Below the pieces are notes generated by a model. The model saw only the letters and a list, made by a program, of their open reading frames with translations. It searched no databases and was not told where the DNA came from. Below, piece by piece: positions 35,538-44,365 of a stretch of DNA of 64,000 bases (the stretch's first letter is position 1; each line of letters opens with the position of its first letter). Position numbers and translations under genes: made by a program. This DNA comes from DTPU01 sp963827855 (lineage in GTDB: Bacteria; Planctomycetota; Phycisphaerae; Sedimentisphaerales; Anaerobacaceae), in contig CAWHBY010000002.1 of the NCBI GenBank assembly GCA_963827855.1, positions 2,480,001 through 2,544,000 of the forward strand. The letters are read 5' to 3'.

Positions 35538-36269
35538 ATGGCCGAGATCAGTGGCGCCGTCAAGTCCAACGTCGATGTGCTGACTCGTCAGTTCGAGCAG
35601 ATCGCCAACAACCTGGCCAACGTCAGCACGACCGGATACAAACGACAGCGGAGCGACTTCCTCTCTGCACTGCGGTCCCAGATGACGGGGTCCGACACGG
35701 TGCTGCAGGCCCAGGTGGCCATGAAGCAGACCGTGGACTTCTCACAGGGCAACCTCATCCAGACTGGCAGGTCGCTAGACCTGGCCCTGTCGGGCTCGGG
35801 CTTCTTTGTCATCGAGACGCCGGACGGTCCACGCTACACGCGGAGCGGCGCCTTCCTGGTCAGCGCCACCGGCCAACTGGTCGATTCCCAGGGCCGGATG
35901 GTGTCCGGCGAGAGCGGCCCGATCGTCGTGCCGGCTGGGACCGATCTGTCCCGGCTGGCAGTCGGCGGCGACGGCCAGGTCTCTGCTGCCGGGGTCCTGA
36001 TTGGCAGGCTTCGGATCGTGGACTTTGGTGACCAGCAAGGCAAACTGCAGCCGGTAGGCGCCAGTTGTTTTCAGGCGTCTGCCGATGCGAATCCTGCGCC
36101 TGCGCAGAAGGCAACCGTCAGACAAGGCTTCCAGGAGTCCTCGAATGTCCAGATGGTCGAGGAGCTGGTGGCCATGATCACGGTATCCAGGATGTATGAG
36201 GCCAACGTGAGGGTCTTGACTGCCAATCGCGAGGCATCCAAGAGCCTGATGGACGTCGCGATGGGATAG
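35538..36269 (+). CDS. flgF: flagellar proximal rod protein FlgF
   Basis: A 243-residue rod protein. N-terminal ANNLANVSTTGYKRQRSDF and C-terminal VQMVEELVAMITVSRMYEANVRVL are the rod/hook signatures; GSGFFVIETPDGPRYTRSG is the core motif. The ATG at 35538 follows AAGGAA and begins one base after the PilZ stop. Together with FlgG (36386) it builds the rod; FlgB and FlgC are not in the window. Confidence 0.93.
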   Translation: MAEISGAVKSNVDVLTRQFEQIANNLANVSTTGYKRQRSDFLSALRSQMTGSDTVLQAQVAMKQTVDFSQGNLIQTGRSLDLALSGSGFFVIETPDGPRYTRSGAFLVSATGQLVDSQGRMVSGESGPIVVPAGTDLSRLAVGGDGQVSAAGVLIGRLRIVDFGDQQGKLQPVGASCFQASADANPAPAQKATVRQGFQESSNVQMVEELVAMITVSRMYEANVRVLTANREASKSLMDVAMG

Positions 36270-36280
36270 GTGAAGGAAGT

Positions 36281-36380
36281 CTTAGGTTTTAGGTTTTAAG
36301 ATCTAAGTACACCTAAAACCTAGAACTTAAAACCTAAAACACAAGACATGAAACTTGAAGCTGAACACTTGAATGTGAGG
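36281..36380. repeat. degenerate 7-bp tandem repeat with inverted arms
   Basis: Ten consecutive 7-base units related to ACCTAAA or ACTTGAA run from 36311 to 36380, ending just before the flgG ATG. On the left, 36281-36300 is an inverted copy pairing with 36326-36345 (15 of 20 bases at the outer ends match contiguously). The spacer is AT-rich in a GC-rich operon, and its last unit supplies the flgG ribosome site (GTGAGG). Confidence 0.7.
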
Positions 36381-36385
36381 TTTCT

Positions 36386-37170
36386 ATGCTAAGAGCCTTC
36401 TCGACCGCTGCCACAGGCATGGCTGCCCAACAGACGCAGGTGGACGTCATCGCCAACAACCTGGCGAATGTCAACACGACGGGCTTCAAGCGGAGTCAGG
36501 TTGACTTCAAGGACCTGCTCTACACGAAGATGATCCAGTCTGGAATGGAGGTCTCCGCAGGCTTTACCTCGCCCGGAGGGCTCGAGGTAGGCAATGGCGT
36601 CCGCGTGGCTGCCACGCCCAGGGTTCAGTCTGCGGGCGAACTTGAGAATACCGGCCGCAAGCTGGACGTGGCCATCCAGGGCGACGGGTTCTTCCAGGTC
36701 ACGATGCCGAACGGGGATATCCGCTACACCCGGGACGGCTCCCTTCACTCCAATGCCAGCGGGCAGTTGGTCACTGCAGCCGGATATCCGCTGCAGCCGG
36801 CCATCACCTTGCCCACAGACGCCCGCGATGTGGAGATCGGCGCAGATGGATCGGTCAACTCCGTGGCCGCAGATGGAACCATGTCCGTGGTGGGCACCCT
36901 CCAGTTGGTCAAGTTCCCCAACCCAGAGGGCCTCTCCGGCGAGGGCAACAACCTCATGGCCGAGACGCAGGCCAGCGGCGCGCCCTGACGGGAACTGCGG
37001 GTGAGTCTGGATTTGGAAGTCTCCAGTCGGGCTTCCTGGAGAAATCGAACGTGCAGATGGTCACTGAGCTGGTCAGCCTGATCACTGCGCAGCGGGCCTA
37101 TGAGATCAACTCCCGAGCGATCAAGGCGGGAGACGACATGCTTCGGACCGCCAATGAGATCGCCAGATAA
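36386..37170 (+). CDS. flgG: flagellar distal rod protein FlgG, frameshifted near the 3' end
   Basis: The frame from 36386 gives 200 residues (IANNLANVNTTGFKRSQVDF, then GDGFFQVTMPNGDIRYTRDG) and stops at 36986-36988 right after ETQASGAP. The expected continuation (GFLEKSNVQMVTELVSLITA, then RAYEINSRAIK) is encoded in the next frame from 36988 to the TAA at 37168-37170. Joining them gives about 261 residues, the normal FlgG length. One base is missing at a CCC run near 36983-36986, as in a homopolymer undercall or a recent mutation. FlgG is essential for the rod, and the rest of the operon is intact, so a sequencing or assembly error is the simpler reading. Confidence 0.9.
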
Positions 37171-37181
37171 GGAATGACTCC

Positions 37182-38147
37182 ATGAGACACCCTCGTCTCT
37201 GCAAGATCATCTCGGTCGGTTGGCTAGCGGGCTCTGCGCTCGCCCAGGCACAGGTCCAGATCTACCTGCCGAGGGAGATCGCGGTCAGCGACAGCTCCCT
37301 CAAGCTGGGCACTGTGGCCGTAGTCCGCGGCGAGCCCGCCACAGTAGAGGCAGCCAAACGGGTCGGCCTCGGCCAGTTGGTCCTGCCGGGCCAGAAGGTG
37401 GCCATCGATCGGCCCACAGTCCTCAGCCGGCTGGCCTGCAGCGGCATCCCCGCCTCGCAGGTCACCTTTACGGGTGCAGATCGGGTCACAGTGGCCAGGG
37501 CCGGCCACACCATTTCCGGGATAGACCTGGCCCAGACAGCCCGTCAGTTCGTTGAGCAGTCGCAGAAAGTGAACGGCATAGCACGGGCTGATGTCGTCTC
37601 CACGCCCAAGGATCTGGTGCTGGATGGCAACCAGCCCTCTCTCCAGTTGGTTCCTCGCCTTGCCCAGACGGTCCTGTCTTCAGGCAGTGTGAAGGTCCAC
37701 GTGGCCGTTTGTTCGGCAGGCGCCGAGGTTGCCGGCCAGGACGTCGTGGTCCGCATCCACTACAAGGGCCACAAAGTCATTGCCACAACGGACCTTGCCA
37801 AGGGAACGCCGATCTCTCCAGAGAACATCCGCGTCGAAGAGGCCCTGGTTGACCAGCCCCCTTCAGCCGGCTGGCAACCGCCCTATGGCCGGGTGCTCAG
37901 ACGGGCTGCAGCCAGTGCCACAGAGATCCGCGAAGACAGCCTCGGCGACCCGCCCCCGACTATGGCGGTCAAGCGCAACGACCTGGTGGTCATCCGCGTG
38001 GAAAGGCCGGGCATCCAGATCACCACGTCAGGCAAGACCCTGTCCGACGGCCGCGTCGGCGAGATCGTCAAGGTTCGAAACATCGACTCCAATCGCATCA
38101 TCCTGTGCAAGGTCAGATTGGATGGGAGCGTGGAGCCGGCGATGTAG
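37182..38147 (+). CDS. flgA: flagellar P-ring assembly chaperone FlgA
   Basis: A 321-residue periplasmic protein with a signal peptide (IISVGWLAGSALAQA). The SAF-like C-terminal part (about 205-320) shows VRIHYKGHKVIATTDLAKGT, VLRRAAASATEI and a final segment with KTLSDGRVGEIVKVRNIDS, typical FlgA motifs. The N-terminal part has the REIAVSDSSLKLGTVA domain. FlgA helps FlgI form the P ring. It is followed by flgH and flgI, the standard ring-gene order. Confidence 0.9.
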   Translation: MRHPRLCKIISVGWLAGSALAQAQVQIYLPREIAVSDSSLKLGTVAVVRGEPATVEAAKRVGLGQLVLPGQKVAIDRPTVLSRLACSGIPASQVTFTGADRVTVARAGHTISGIDLAQTARQFVEQSQKVNGIARADVVSTPKDLVLDGNQPSLQLVPRLAQTVLSSGSVKVHVAVCSAGAEVAGQDVVVRIHYKGHKVIATTDLAKGTPISPENIRVEEALVDQPPSAGWQPPYGRVLRRAAASATEIREDSLGDPPPTMAVKRNDLVVIRVERPGIQITTSGKTLSDGRVGEIVKVRNIDSNRIILCKVRLDGSVEPAM

Positions 38148-38148
38148 G

Positions 38149-38169
38149 CAAAGAACACAGAACTCAGAA
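38149..38169. repeat. short 7-bp repeat in the flgA-flgH spacer
   Basis: Three 7-base units ending AGAA (CAAAGAA, CACAGAA, CTCAGAA) directly before the flgH ribosome site AAGGGGA. Same style as the repeats at 38813 and 40382. Confidence 0.5.
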
Positions 38170-38179
38170 GGGGATTCTT

Positions 38180-38812
38180 ATGGACAGGAAATGGATCGTC
38201 TCGATGCTCGTCTTCACGGTGGCTGGCGCGGCTGCGGAGACCGCCTGGGGCGGCTCGATCTGGGCCAAGCGGAACAAGGACAGTCGTTCTCCCTATACGG
38301 ACGACGTGGCCCGGCAGATCGGCGACGTGCTGACGATCAAGATCTCGGAGGGCAGCACCATCAACAACAAGGCCAAGCGGGACCTGCAGAAACAGACCGC
38401 CCAGAGCTCGGACTTCGACGGCAACCTCGGCCTCACGCTGCCGGGCTCGGCCAAAGGGATCAAAGGCATCCCCGGCTTTACCATGGATGCCACATCGGCC
38501 AACAGCCTCCAGAGCAAGGCGGACTTCAAGGACGAGCGGAAGTTCTTGGACAGCGTCACGGTCGTGGTCGTCGACATCCTGCCCAACCGGAACCTCGTTG
38601 TGCTGGGTTCCCGGGACCGCGACATCGCAGGCGACATCCAGAGCATCGAGGCCAGCGGAATAGTGCGGCCCAGCGATATCCAGTTCGACAACACCGTCAA
38701 GAGCGAACAGGTGGCCAACTTCAAGCTCGCCACGCGGACCAAGGGCATCTCAGCCTCCTATCAGAAGCCGGGCTGGTTTGGCCAGATCCTCAACGCGGTG
38801 TGGCCCTTCTAG
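38180..38812 (+). CDS. flgH: flagellar L-ring protein FlgH, without lipobox
   Basis: A 210-residue ring protein with a signal peptide (VSMLVFTVAGAAAETAWGG). IGDVLTIKISEGSTINNKAK, DILPNRNLVVLGSRDRDI and IEASGIVRPSDIQFDNTV are FlgH signatures. Enterobacterial FlgH is a lipoprotein; this signal peptide has no cysteine, so it cannot be lipidated at its N-terminus. The ATG at 38180 follows AAGGGGA. It ends with GWFGQILNAVWPF. Confidence 0.92.
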   Translation: MDRKWIVSMLVFTVAGAAAETAWGGSIWAKRNKDSRSPYTDDVARQIGDVLTIKISEGSTINNKAKRDLQKQTAQSSDFDGNLGLTLPGSAKGIKGIPGFTMDATSANSLQSKADFKDERKFLDSVTVVVVDILPNRNLVVLGSRDRDIAGDIQSIEASGIVRPSDIQFDNTVKSEQVANFKLATRTKGISASYQKPGWFGQILNAVWPF

Positions 38813-38854
38813 GATAAGAGAAGTAAAAGGCAAGAGGTAAGAAGTAAGAGATGG
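38813..38854. repeat. degenerate 7-bp repeat in the flgH-flgI spacer
   Basis: Six 7-base purine-rich units (such as GATAAGA, GAAGTAA, GAGGTAA) fill the whole spacer between the flgH stop and the flgI ATG at 38859. The last unit forms the flgI ribosome site. Confidence 0.6.
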
Positions 38855-38858
38855 ACCT

Positions 38859-39983
38859 ATGACATACAGAGCGAATAGGCTAGCCCGCCGCCTGCTGCAC
38901 GCGGGCATCGTCCTGATGCTGGCTGGCGCCACCTATGGCGAGCGGATCAAGGACGTCGTCGACATCCAGGGTGTGCGAGGCAACCCCATCAGTGGCACCG
39001 GCCTGGTTGTCGGATTGGCGGGCACGGGCGACTCCTCGGCCCTGAGCAAGCAGATCCTCACCAATATCCTCCGCGAGTCGGGCCTGGTCCTCAATCCCAG
39101 TCAGCTCAATGGGAGCAATACCGCCGTGGTCATGGTGACCACGGAGTTGGGCCCCTTCGCCCGCGAAGGCAGCAAGCTCGACGTCAACGTCTCGGCCATC
39201 GGTGATGCCAAGAGCCTGCAGGGCGGCATCCTGATGCTGACGCCGCTCAGGGGTGCAGACGGACAGGTCTACGCAGTGGCCCAGGGTGGCCTGGCACTGG
39301 GCGGCTGGTCCGTCTCGGGCAATCAGGCCAATGCCTCCAGCAACCACGCCACTGTCGGGCGCATCCCTGGCGGGGCGACGGTCGAACGGGAGGAGATCGC
39401 GGACCTGTTCCAGGTCGTGGGCGGCCTGCGGTTTGTCTCGCTGAACCTGCGAAACAACGATTTCAGCACTGCGGCGAGGATCGGCACGCTGGTCAACGGC
39501 CTGTACAGCGACGCCGCGACGGTCCTGGACTCCGCGACGATTCGCATCCGCGTGCCGGACGCGATTCCCGATACCCAGGTCGTCCAGTTCGTCGACGCGA
39601 TCACGGCCCTGGACGTCAAGGTCGACACGCCGGCCATAGTCGTGATCAACGAGCGGACCGGCACGATCGTGGTCGGTGAGAACGTCAGCATCTCCAGGGT
39701 GGCTGTTGCCCATGGAAACCTGGTGGTCAAGGTCACGGAGACCGCCTCGGTCTCCCAGCCGCTCGCGCCCTTCTCCGATGCGGGCACCACCCAGGTCATC
39801 CCCGAAAGCCTTCTGGAGGTCAACGAGCCGCCGGCCCGGATCATGGTGCTGCCCAAGGAAGTCACGGTCTCCGAGATCGCCAAGTACATCAACGCCACAG
39901 GTGCCACCCCTCGGGACCTGATCGCCATCTTCAACGCCCTCAAGGAAGCCGGCGCGCTTCAGGCCAAGCTGACTATTATGTAA
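38859..39983 (+). CDS. flgI: flagellar P-ring protein FlgI
   Basis: A 374-residue periplasmic ring protein with a signal peptide (LLHAGIVLMLAGATYG). ERIKDVVDIQGVRGNPISGT, GLVVGLAGTGDSS, SAIGDAKSLQGGILMLTPL and TGTIVVGENVSISRVAVAHG are family signatures, and the C-terminus (ATPRDLIAIFNALKEAGAL) is complete. It forms the bushing in the peptidoglycan layer with help from FlgA. Confidence 0.96.
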   Translation: MTYRANRLARRLLHAGIVLMLAGATYGERIKDVVDIQGVRGNPISGTGLVVGLAGTGDSSALSKQILTNILRESGLVLNPSQLNGSNTAVVMVTTELGPFAREGSKLDVNVSAIGDAKSLQGGILMLTPLRGADGQVYAVAQGGLALGGWSVSGNQANASSNHATVGRIPGGATVEREEIADLFQVVGGLRFVSLNLRNNDFSTAARIGTLVNGLYSDAATVLDSATIRIRVPDAIPDTQVVQFVDAITALDVKVDTPAIVVINERTGTIVVGENVSISRVAVAHGNLVVKVTETASVSQPLAPFSDAGTTQVIPESLLEVNEPPARIMVLPKEVTVSEIAKYINATGATPRDLIAIFNALKEAGALQAKLTIM

Positions 39984-39994
39984 GGACCTCGGAC

Positions 39995-40375
39995 ATGGAT
40001 GCCGTCAGCCCGCTCACCGACCCCTTTTCCGCTCCGCTGCAGCCGACTGCGTCGTCGCAAGCTGCGGCTCGGTCCCAGGGTGTGCAGACGACCGGCCCGG
40101 CGGCCGCCGAACAGACGCGGCGAGTCCAACTGGCCAAGGACTTCGAGTCCATCCTGACAACCCGGATGGTGGAAGAGATGAAGAATACGATAGGTCAGTG
40201 GGACGATGAGGAAGAGGATGCAGCCTCAGGACAGGTCCAGGGAATCTTCTGGATGCACCTGTCCCAGCACATCGGCAGCAGCGGCGGCATGGGTCTGTGG
40301 AAACAGATCGTCGAAGTCATGAACCAGAACGACCCCATTGCGGGGATAGGCCCTTCTACGGATGACTCGCTATGA
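39995..40375 (+). CDS. flgJ: rod-binding protein FlgJ, N-terminal domain only
   Basis: A 126-residue protein matching the rod-cap domain of FlgJ: LAKDFESILTTRMVEEMKNT and GQVQGIFWMHLSQHIG. The muramidase domain present in gammaproteobacterial FlgJ is absent, as in many other phyla, so a separate enzyme must open the cell wall. AGGACC precedes the ATG. It overlaps flgN by 4 bases. Confidence 0.88.
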   Translation: MDAVSPLTDPFSAPLQPTASSQAAARSQGVQTTGPAAAEQTRRVQLAKDFESILTTRMVEEMKNTIGQWDDEEEDAASGQVQGIFWMHLSQHIGSSGGMGLWKQIVEVMNQNDPIAGIGPSTDDSL

Positions 40376-40923
40376 GCAGGACAGAACTCAGGATTCAGAA
40401 CTCGGAACTCAGAAGCAAGGAGATTCTGCGGAAGACGGAAGAGTTGGTGGCCGTTCTGGAGGCGGACGCCAGGCACATCCAGGAGAGTCTGCTCCTGCTC
40501 GACCGGCTGCGCAGTCTGGTGATCAAGCATGATGAAGCCGGTCTTCAGCGCTTGCTGCAGCAGCTTCGCGAACAGGCCGACGCGTACGCCCAGGTGGAGT
40601 CCCGGCGTCAGCGGCTCAGGCGGCAACTGGCGGCCCTGCTGGATTGGCCGGTAGCAGAGCTGACGCTGTCGAGGCTCGCCGCAGCCCTTCCCCCGGGTCT
40701 GAGCCAGACCGTGTCGCATCAAAGGACCGCGCTGCGGGATCTCGCAGACCGGCTGGACCGTGAGTATCGCAATACCAGTTGCCTGCTGGGGGACTGCGTC
40801 CGTTTCAATCGCGCCCTGTTCCGGGCGGTCTTCCAGCCAGCCGAGACCGAGTCTGTCGTGTACGGGGCCACGGGATCGGCCAGGCCGTCCGTGACCAGCC
40901 ACCTGATGAATGTACAGTTCTGA
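40372..40923 (+). CDS. flgN: FlgN-like export chaperone for FlgK/FlgL
   Basis: A 183-residue, largely helical cytoplasmic protein, just upstream of flgK, the usual place for FlgN. The helix ILRKTEELVAVLEADARHIQ and the repeated Leu/Arg heptads (LLQQLREQADAYAQVESRRQ) fit the FlgN coiled-coil fold. Family similarity is weak, so the name rests partly on context. Its first 15 codons are made of 7-bp repeat units (40382-40416). Confidence 0.65.
   Translation: MSRTELRIQNSELRSKEILRKTEELVAVLEADARHIQESLLLLDRLRSLVIKHDEAGLQRLLQQLREQADAYAQVESRRQRLRRQLAALLDWPVAELTLSRLAAALPPGLSQTVSHQRTALRDLADRLDREYRNTSCLLGDCVRFNRALFRAVFQPAETESVVYGATGSARPSVTSHLMNVQF
40382..40416 (+). repeat. 7-bp tandem repeat within the flgN coding start
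   Basis: Five 7-base units (CAGAACT, CAGGATT, CAGAACT, CGGAACT, CAGAAGC) lie inside the reading frame and encode RTELRIQNSELRSKE. As 7 is not a multiple of 3 each unit is read in a different phase. Confidence 0.65.
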
Positions 40924-40952
40924 CTCCACGATCCCTATGCAGGAATCCCGCC

Positions 40953-42928
40953 ATGCAAAGCTTTGAGATCGGCCTGAGCGGCATCAATGCCGCACGGAAG
41001 GCCCTGGATACCATTGGCAACAACATCGCCAATGCGGCCACCGCGGGCTATCACCGCCAGCGCGTGGAGTTGGCGCCAGCCACCCCTACCTTTGACGGCC
41101 GACTCTCCTGGGGAGGAGGCGTGGACGTCATGGGCATCAGCCGGTCCATCGATGCCTTCGTGGAGAGGGAGATCATCAATCAGAACGGCACGTCGGGACA
41201 GATCACCGAAGAGCTGACCACCCTGACCACGATCCAAAGCACCTTCGGCGAGCTGTCCGGGAACGGCAGCCTCAGTCAGGCCATCAACGCGTTCTTCAAT
41301 GCCTGCCAGGACCTGGCCGCCCATCCGTCGGAATCCACGTACCAGCGTCAGCTCATCACCTCCGCGCAATCCATGGCCAGTCAGTTCCAGACCATCGGGA
41401 CCTCGCTTGAGGACATGGCCGATCGGATCATCACTCTGGTGGATGAGACGGTCACGCGGATCAACGAACTGGCAACTGCGATCGCCACGCTCAACGACAA
41501 GATCCAGAAAAGCGAGATCGGCGGGTCCACCTCCAACAACCTCCGCGACCAACGGGACCAGCAGATCACGGAGCTCTCCAAGCTCGTCGCCATCCAGACC
41601 CGCCAGCAGGACCACGGCATGGTGGATGTGACCGCCTGCGGCATCCCCCTGGTCATGGGCACGGAAGTCACTGGGCTGGAAACCGGCTCCATCGGTGAGG
41701 ACGCCGTGGGCGTCGGCGCCGTGGCGCATCCCTCTACCGAACCGCCGAAGGGGGAACCCTGGGTGGGCTGCTGTCTGTACGAAACGACCTCCTGCCCTAC
41801 ATCCAGGACCAATTCGACACCCTGGCCGCATCCATCATACGGCAGTTCAACAGCTACCACATCCAGGGTATAGGATCCGAAGGATCATTCTCAGACCTGA
41901 CGGGCTGGACCGTGGACAGCGACGCGCACCTGGAAGACCTGGGCCTGGGCATCACCGATGGCAACCTCTATATCCGCGTGACCAACACGGCCACTGGCGC
42001 GGTCAGCCGGGTCACGGTGGCCGTCGATGCCTCGACCGACACCCTCCAGACGATCGCGGCCACGATCAACAGCGCCACAGGCCTCACCGCCAGTGTGCTG
42101 TCGAACAGACTTCACATCGGGGCCGAGGCAGGCTACGAGTTCGATTTCCTGCCCGCCTCGCTTCCAGAGCCGGATTCGACGACCTTCGCCACGCCTGCGG
42201 AGGCCCCTTCGATCACGGTCTCGGGCATTTACACCGGCAGTGCCAATGACACCCTGACCTTCACGGTGCAGGCCACGTCGGGTAGCGGTTCAGTGGGCAA
42301 CGGCGTCTGGAGCATCGTCGTGACCAATCAGGACGGCGACCCCGTTACCGAGCTCGAGGTGGGCAGCGGGTACGTGTCAGGCACGACGCTGGACGCAGGC
42401 AATGGACTGACGATCTCCCTCAGCCCGGGGTCTCTGACCGACGGCGACACCTTCACAGTCAAGGCGTTTGCCGACACGGACACTAGCGACTTCTTGGCTG
42501 CCGTGGGCGTGAATGCCTTCTTCAGCGGTACCAGCGCGCAGAGCATGGCCGTGCTGTCAGTGTTCGACGATGAGCCGGGGCGGTTGGCCACGTCGCTCGG
42601 TGCGGACCATGCAGACAATGTCAACGCCAAGCGCCTGTCCGGCCTCCGGGACGAGGCCCTCGAGGACCTGTCCGGCCGCACCATCGGTGACTACTACAAT
42701 CGCCTGGTCACCACGCTGGGGCAGGACATCTCCACCAAGAAGATGCGCCAGGACAACACCGAGGCGATGTTGCAGGACCTCCAGTCGCGGCAGAGCGCAG
42801 CGAGCGGAGTGGACGTCAACGACGAGGCGGCCTCGATCCTGATGTACGAGCAGATGTACCAGGCCATGGCCAAGTTCATCAATTCAGTCCAGACGACAAC
42901 CGATACCTTGATGAGCCTGCTGGACTAG
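40953..42928 (+). CDS. flgK: flagellar hook-associated protein FlgK, frameshifted
   Basis: The frame from the ATG at 40953 (after AGGA) encodes the FlgK N-terminus (GLSGINAARKALDTIGNNIA, then SSWGGGVDV-type motif WGGGVDVMGI) to about residue 255, then reads an unlikely Pro/Ser-rich tail and stops at 41873. From about 41730 the correct sequence is in another frame: LYRTAEGGTLGGLLSVRNDL, then through to the C-terminal MYEQMYQAMAKFINSVQTTT and stop at 42928. One base is missing between about 41700 and 41735, in a GC-rich stretch. The joined protein would be about 658 residues. FlgK forms the first hook-filament junction. Confidence 0.88.
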
Positions 42929-42985
42929 TCCGAACCCCGGGAAGGAAGACCCCTGGGTACGGCTCCGGCAGTGAGGAACGACAGT

Positions 42986-44182
42986 ATGGGCGGATCTCTG
43001 AGCAGTGTCTATGATCAGATCAGTTACTCGCTGGCCCTTCATAGCGAGGCCATGTCCAGGCTCCAGGAACAGGCCTCAACCGGCTCGCGCATCAACCGCG
43101 TCTCGGACGAGCCGTCCAGCGCCTACCGCCTTCTTGGGCTTCGCAGCCAGGACCAGTCCCTGCAGACCTACATCGACAACGTCTCCGAGATCGGGGACAG
43201 TTGTGAGGTCACCACCACGGCCCTCGAATCCATGAGCACCGAGTTGCAGGAGTGTGAGAAACTGATGACGCAGATCTCGGGCGGCATCTATGGCGAATCC
43301 AACCGCAAGATGATCGCGGACAGCATCAACGACCACCTGGAGCAGTTGGTCCTGCTGGCCAACACGAAACACATCAACCAGTATCTGTTTGGAGGGGCCA
43401 AGACGAGCACCCCGCCCTACGCGGTGGAACGCGACAGCAACGGCCGGATCACCTCCGTGACCTACCAGGGAAGCGAACAGCAACGCCAGATTGAGACGGG
43501 CCCAGGCGTCGAGACGTCGGTCTTCCTCGTGGGGTCCGACGTCCTGGCCTCGAATGACCGCCAGGCGCCCGAGTTCATCCTGGAAGACACGGGCGCAGCC
43601 GTGGGTTCCGGGACCGCCAGCGTCACGGGGGCCACGTGGCTGACGGTGACCCAGGACGGCGACGGCCATTACGTGCTCTCGATCGACGGAGGCGCCACCG
43701 AGGTGGACCTCGGCGGTGTCTCAGACCTGTCCAACGTGGCGGTGACCAACAGCCAGGGCCAGGTCCTCTACGTCGATGCCACCGGCATCACCTCCACGGG
43801 CACGGACCTGGTCACTGTGAAGGGCACCTTTGATATCTTCCAGACCCTGATCACGATCCGAGACCTGCTCAAGAACACCCACTCCCTGTCCGAGACCCAG
43901 CTCACGGACGTGCTGCCCAAGACGATCGCCTGGGTCACAGAGACCAATGAGCTGGTGGTCCAGAGCGAGATCTCGGTAGGCTCCCGGACCGCCTTCCTGG
44001 AAAGCCTGAGGGAGAGCCTTCAGAGCATCCAGGCCAACACCCAGGACGAATCCACCCTGCTGGAGCAGGCGGACATCGCCCAGGTCGCCGTGGATCTGTC
44101 GCGCCGCGAGACCCTCTACGAGATGTCCCTGAATGTCGCCGCCAAGCTGCTGTCGGTCTCGCTTCTGGACTATTTGAAGTAA
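42986..44182 (+). CDS. flgL: flagellar hook-associated protein FlgL
   Basis: A 398-residue junction protein. The N-terminal flagellin-like helix (SRLQEQASTGSRINRVSDEP) and the C-terminal VAVDLSRRETLYEMSLNVAA with VSLLDYLK are typical. The central part (about 140-280) is an expanded outer domain. The ATG at 42986 follows GAGGAACG; a GTG at 42971 is in frame but lacks a site. It follows flgK by 57 bases. Confidence 0.92.
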   Translation: MGGSLSSVYDQISYSLALHSEAMSRLQEQASTGSRINRVSDEPSSAYRLLGLRSQDQSLQTYIDNVSEIGDSCEVTTTALESMSTELQECEKLMTQISGGIYGESNRKMIADSINDHLEQLVLLANTKHINQYLFGGAKTSTPPYAVERDSNGRITSVTYQGSEQQRQIETGPGVETSVFLVGSDVLASNDRQAPEFILEDTGAAVGSGTASVTGATWLTVTQDGDGHYVLSIDGGATEVDLGGVSDLSNVAVTNSQGQVLYVDATGITSTGTDLVTVKGTFDIFQTLITIRDLLKNTHSLSETQLTDVLPKTIAWVTETNELVVQSEISVGSRTAFLESLRESLQSIQANTQDESTLLEQADIAQVAVDLSRRETLYEMSLNVAAKLLSVSLLDYLK

Positions 44183-44300
44183 GTGCGCGGGTGAAACAGG
44201 ACGATAGCGCGGCTGGGGACGCCGGACACGGTGTCTGAAATCTGTCCAGTCCCGATCGTGGCCGGCTCAGACGGGACCCCAAAAGGGACTCCCCGGGCGT

Positions 44301-44316
44301 CGGCATGTGATTTGCA
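44301..44316 (+). promoter_or_regulatory. sigma-54-like promoter before the TPR pair and fliD
   Basis: CGGCATG, four bases, TTGCA with exact -24/-12 spacing. Two deviations in the -24 box. Transcription would start near 44328, about 38 bases before the ATG at 44366. It is the third such site in the flagellar region. Confidence 0.6.
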
Positions 44317-44365
44317 GAAGGACGCAGAGGCCGTGGTGGCCGAACTTGGTAAAGGAGATGCAGCA

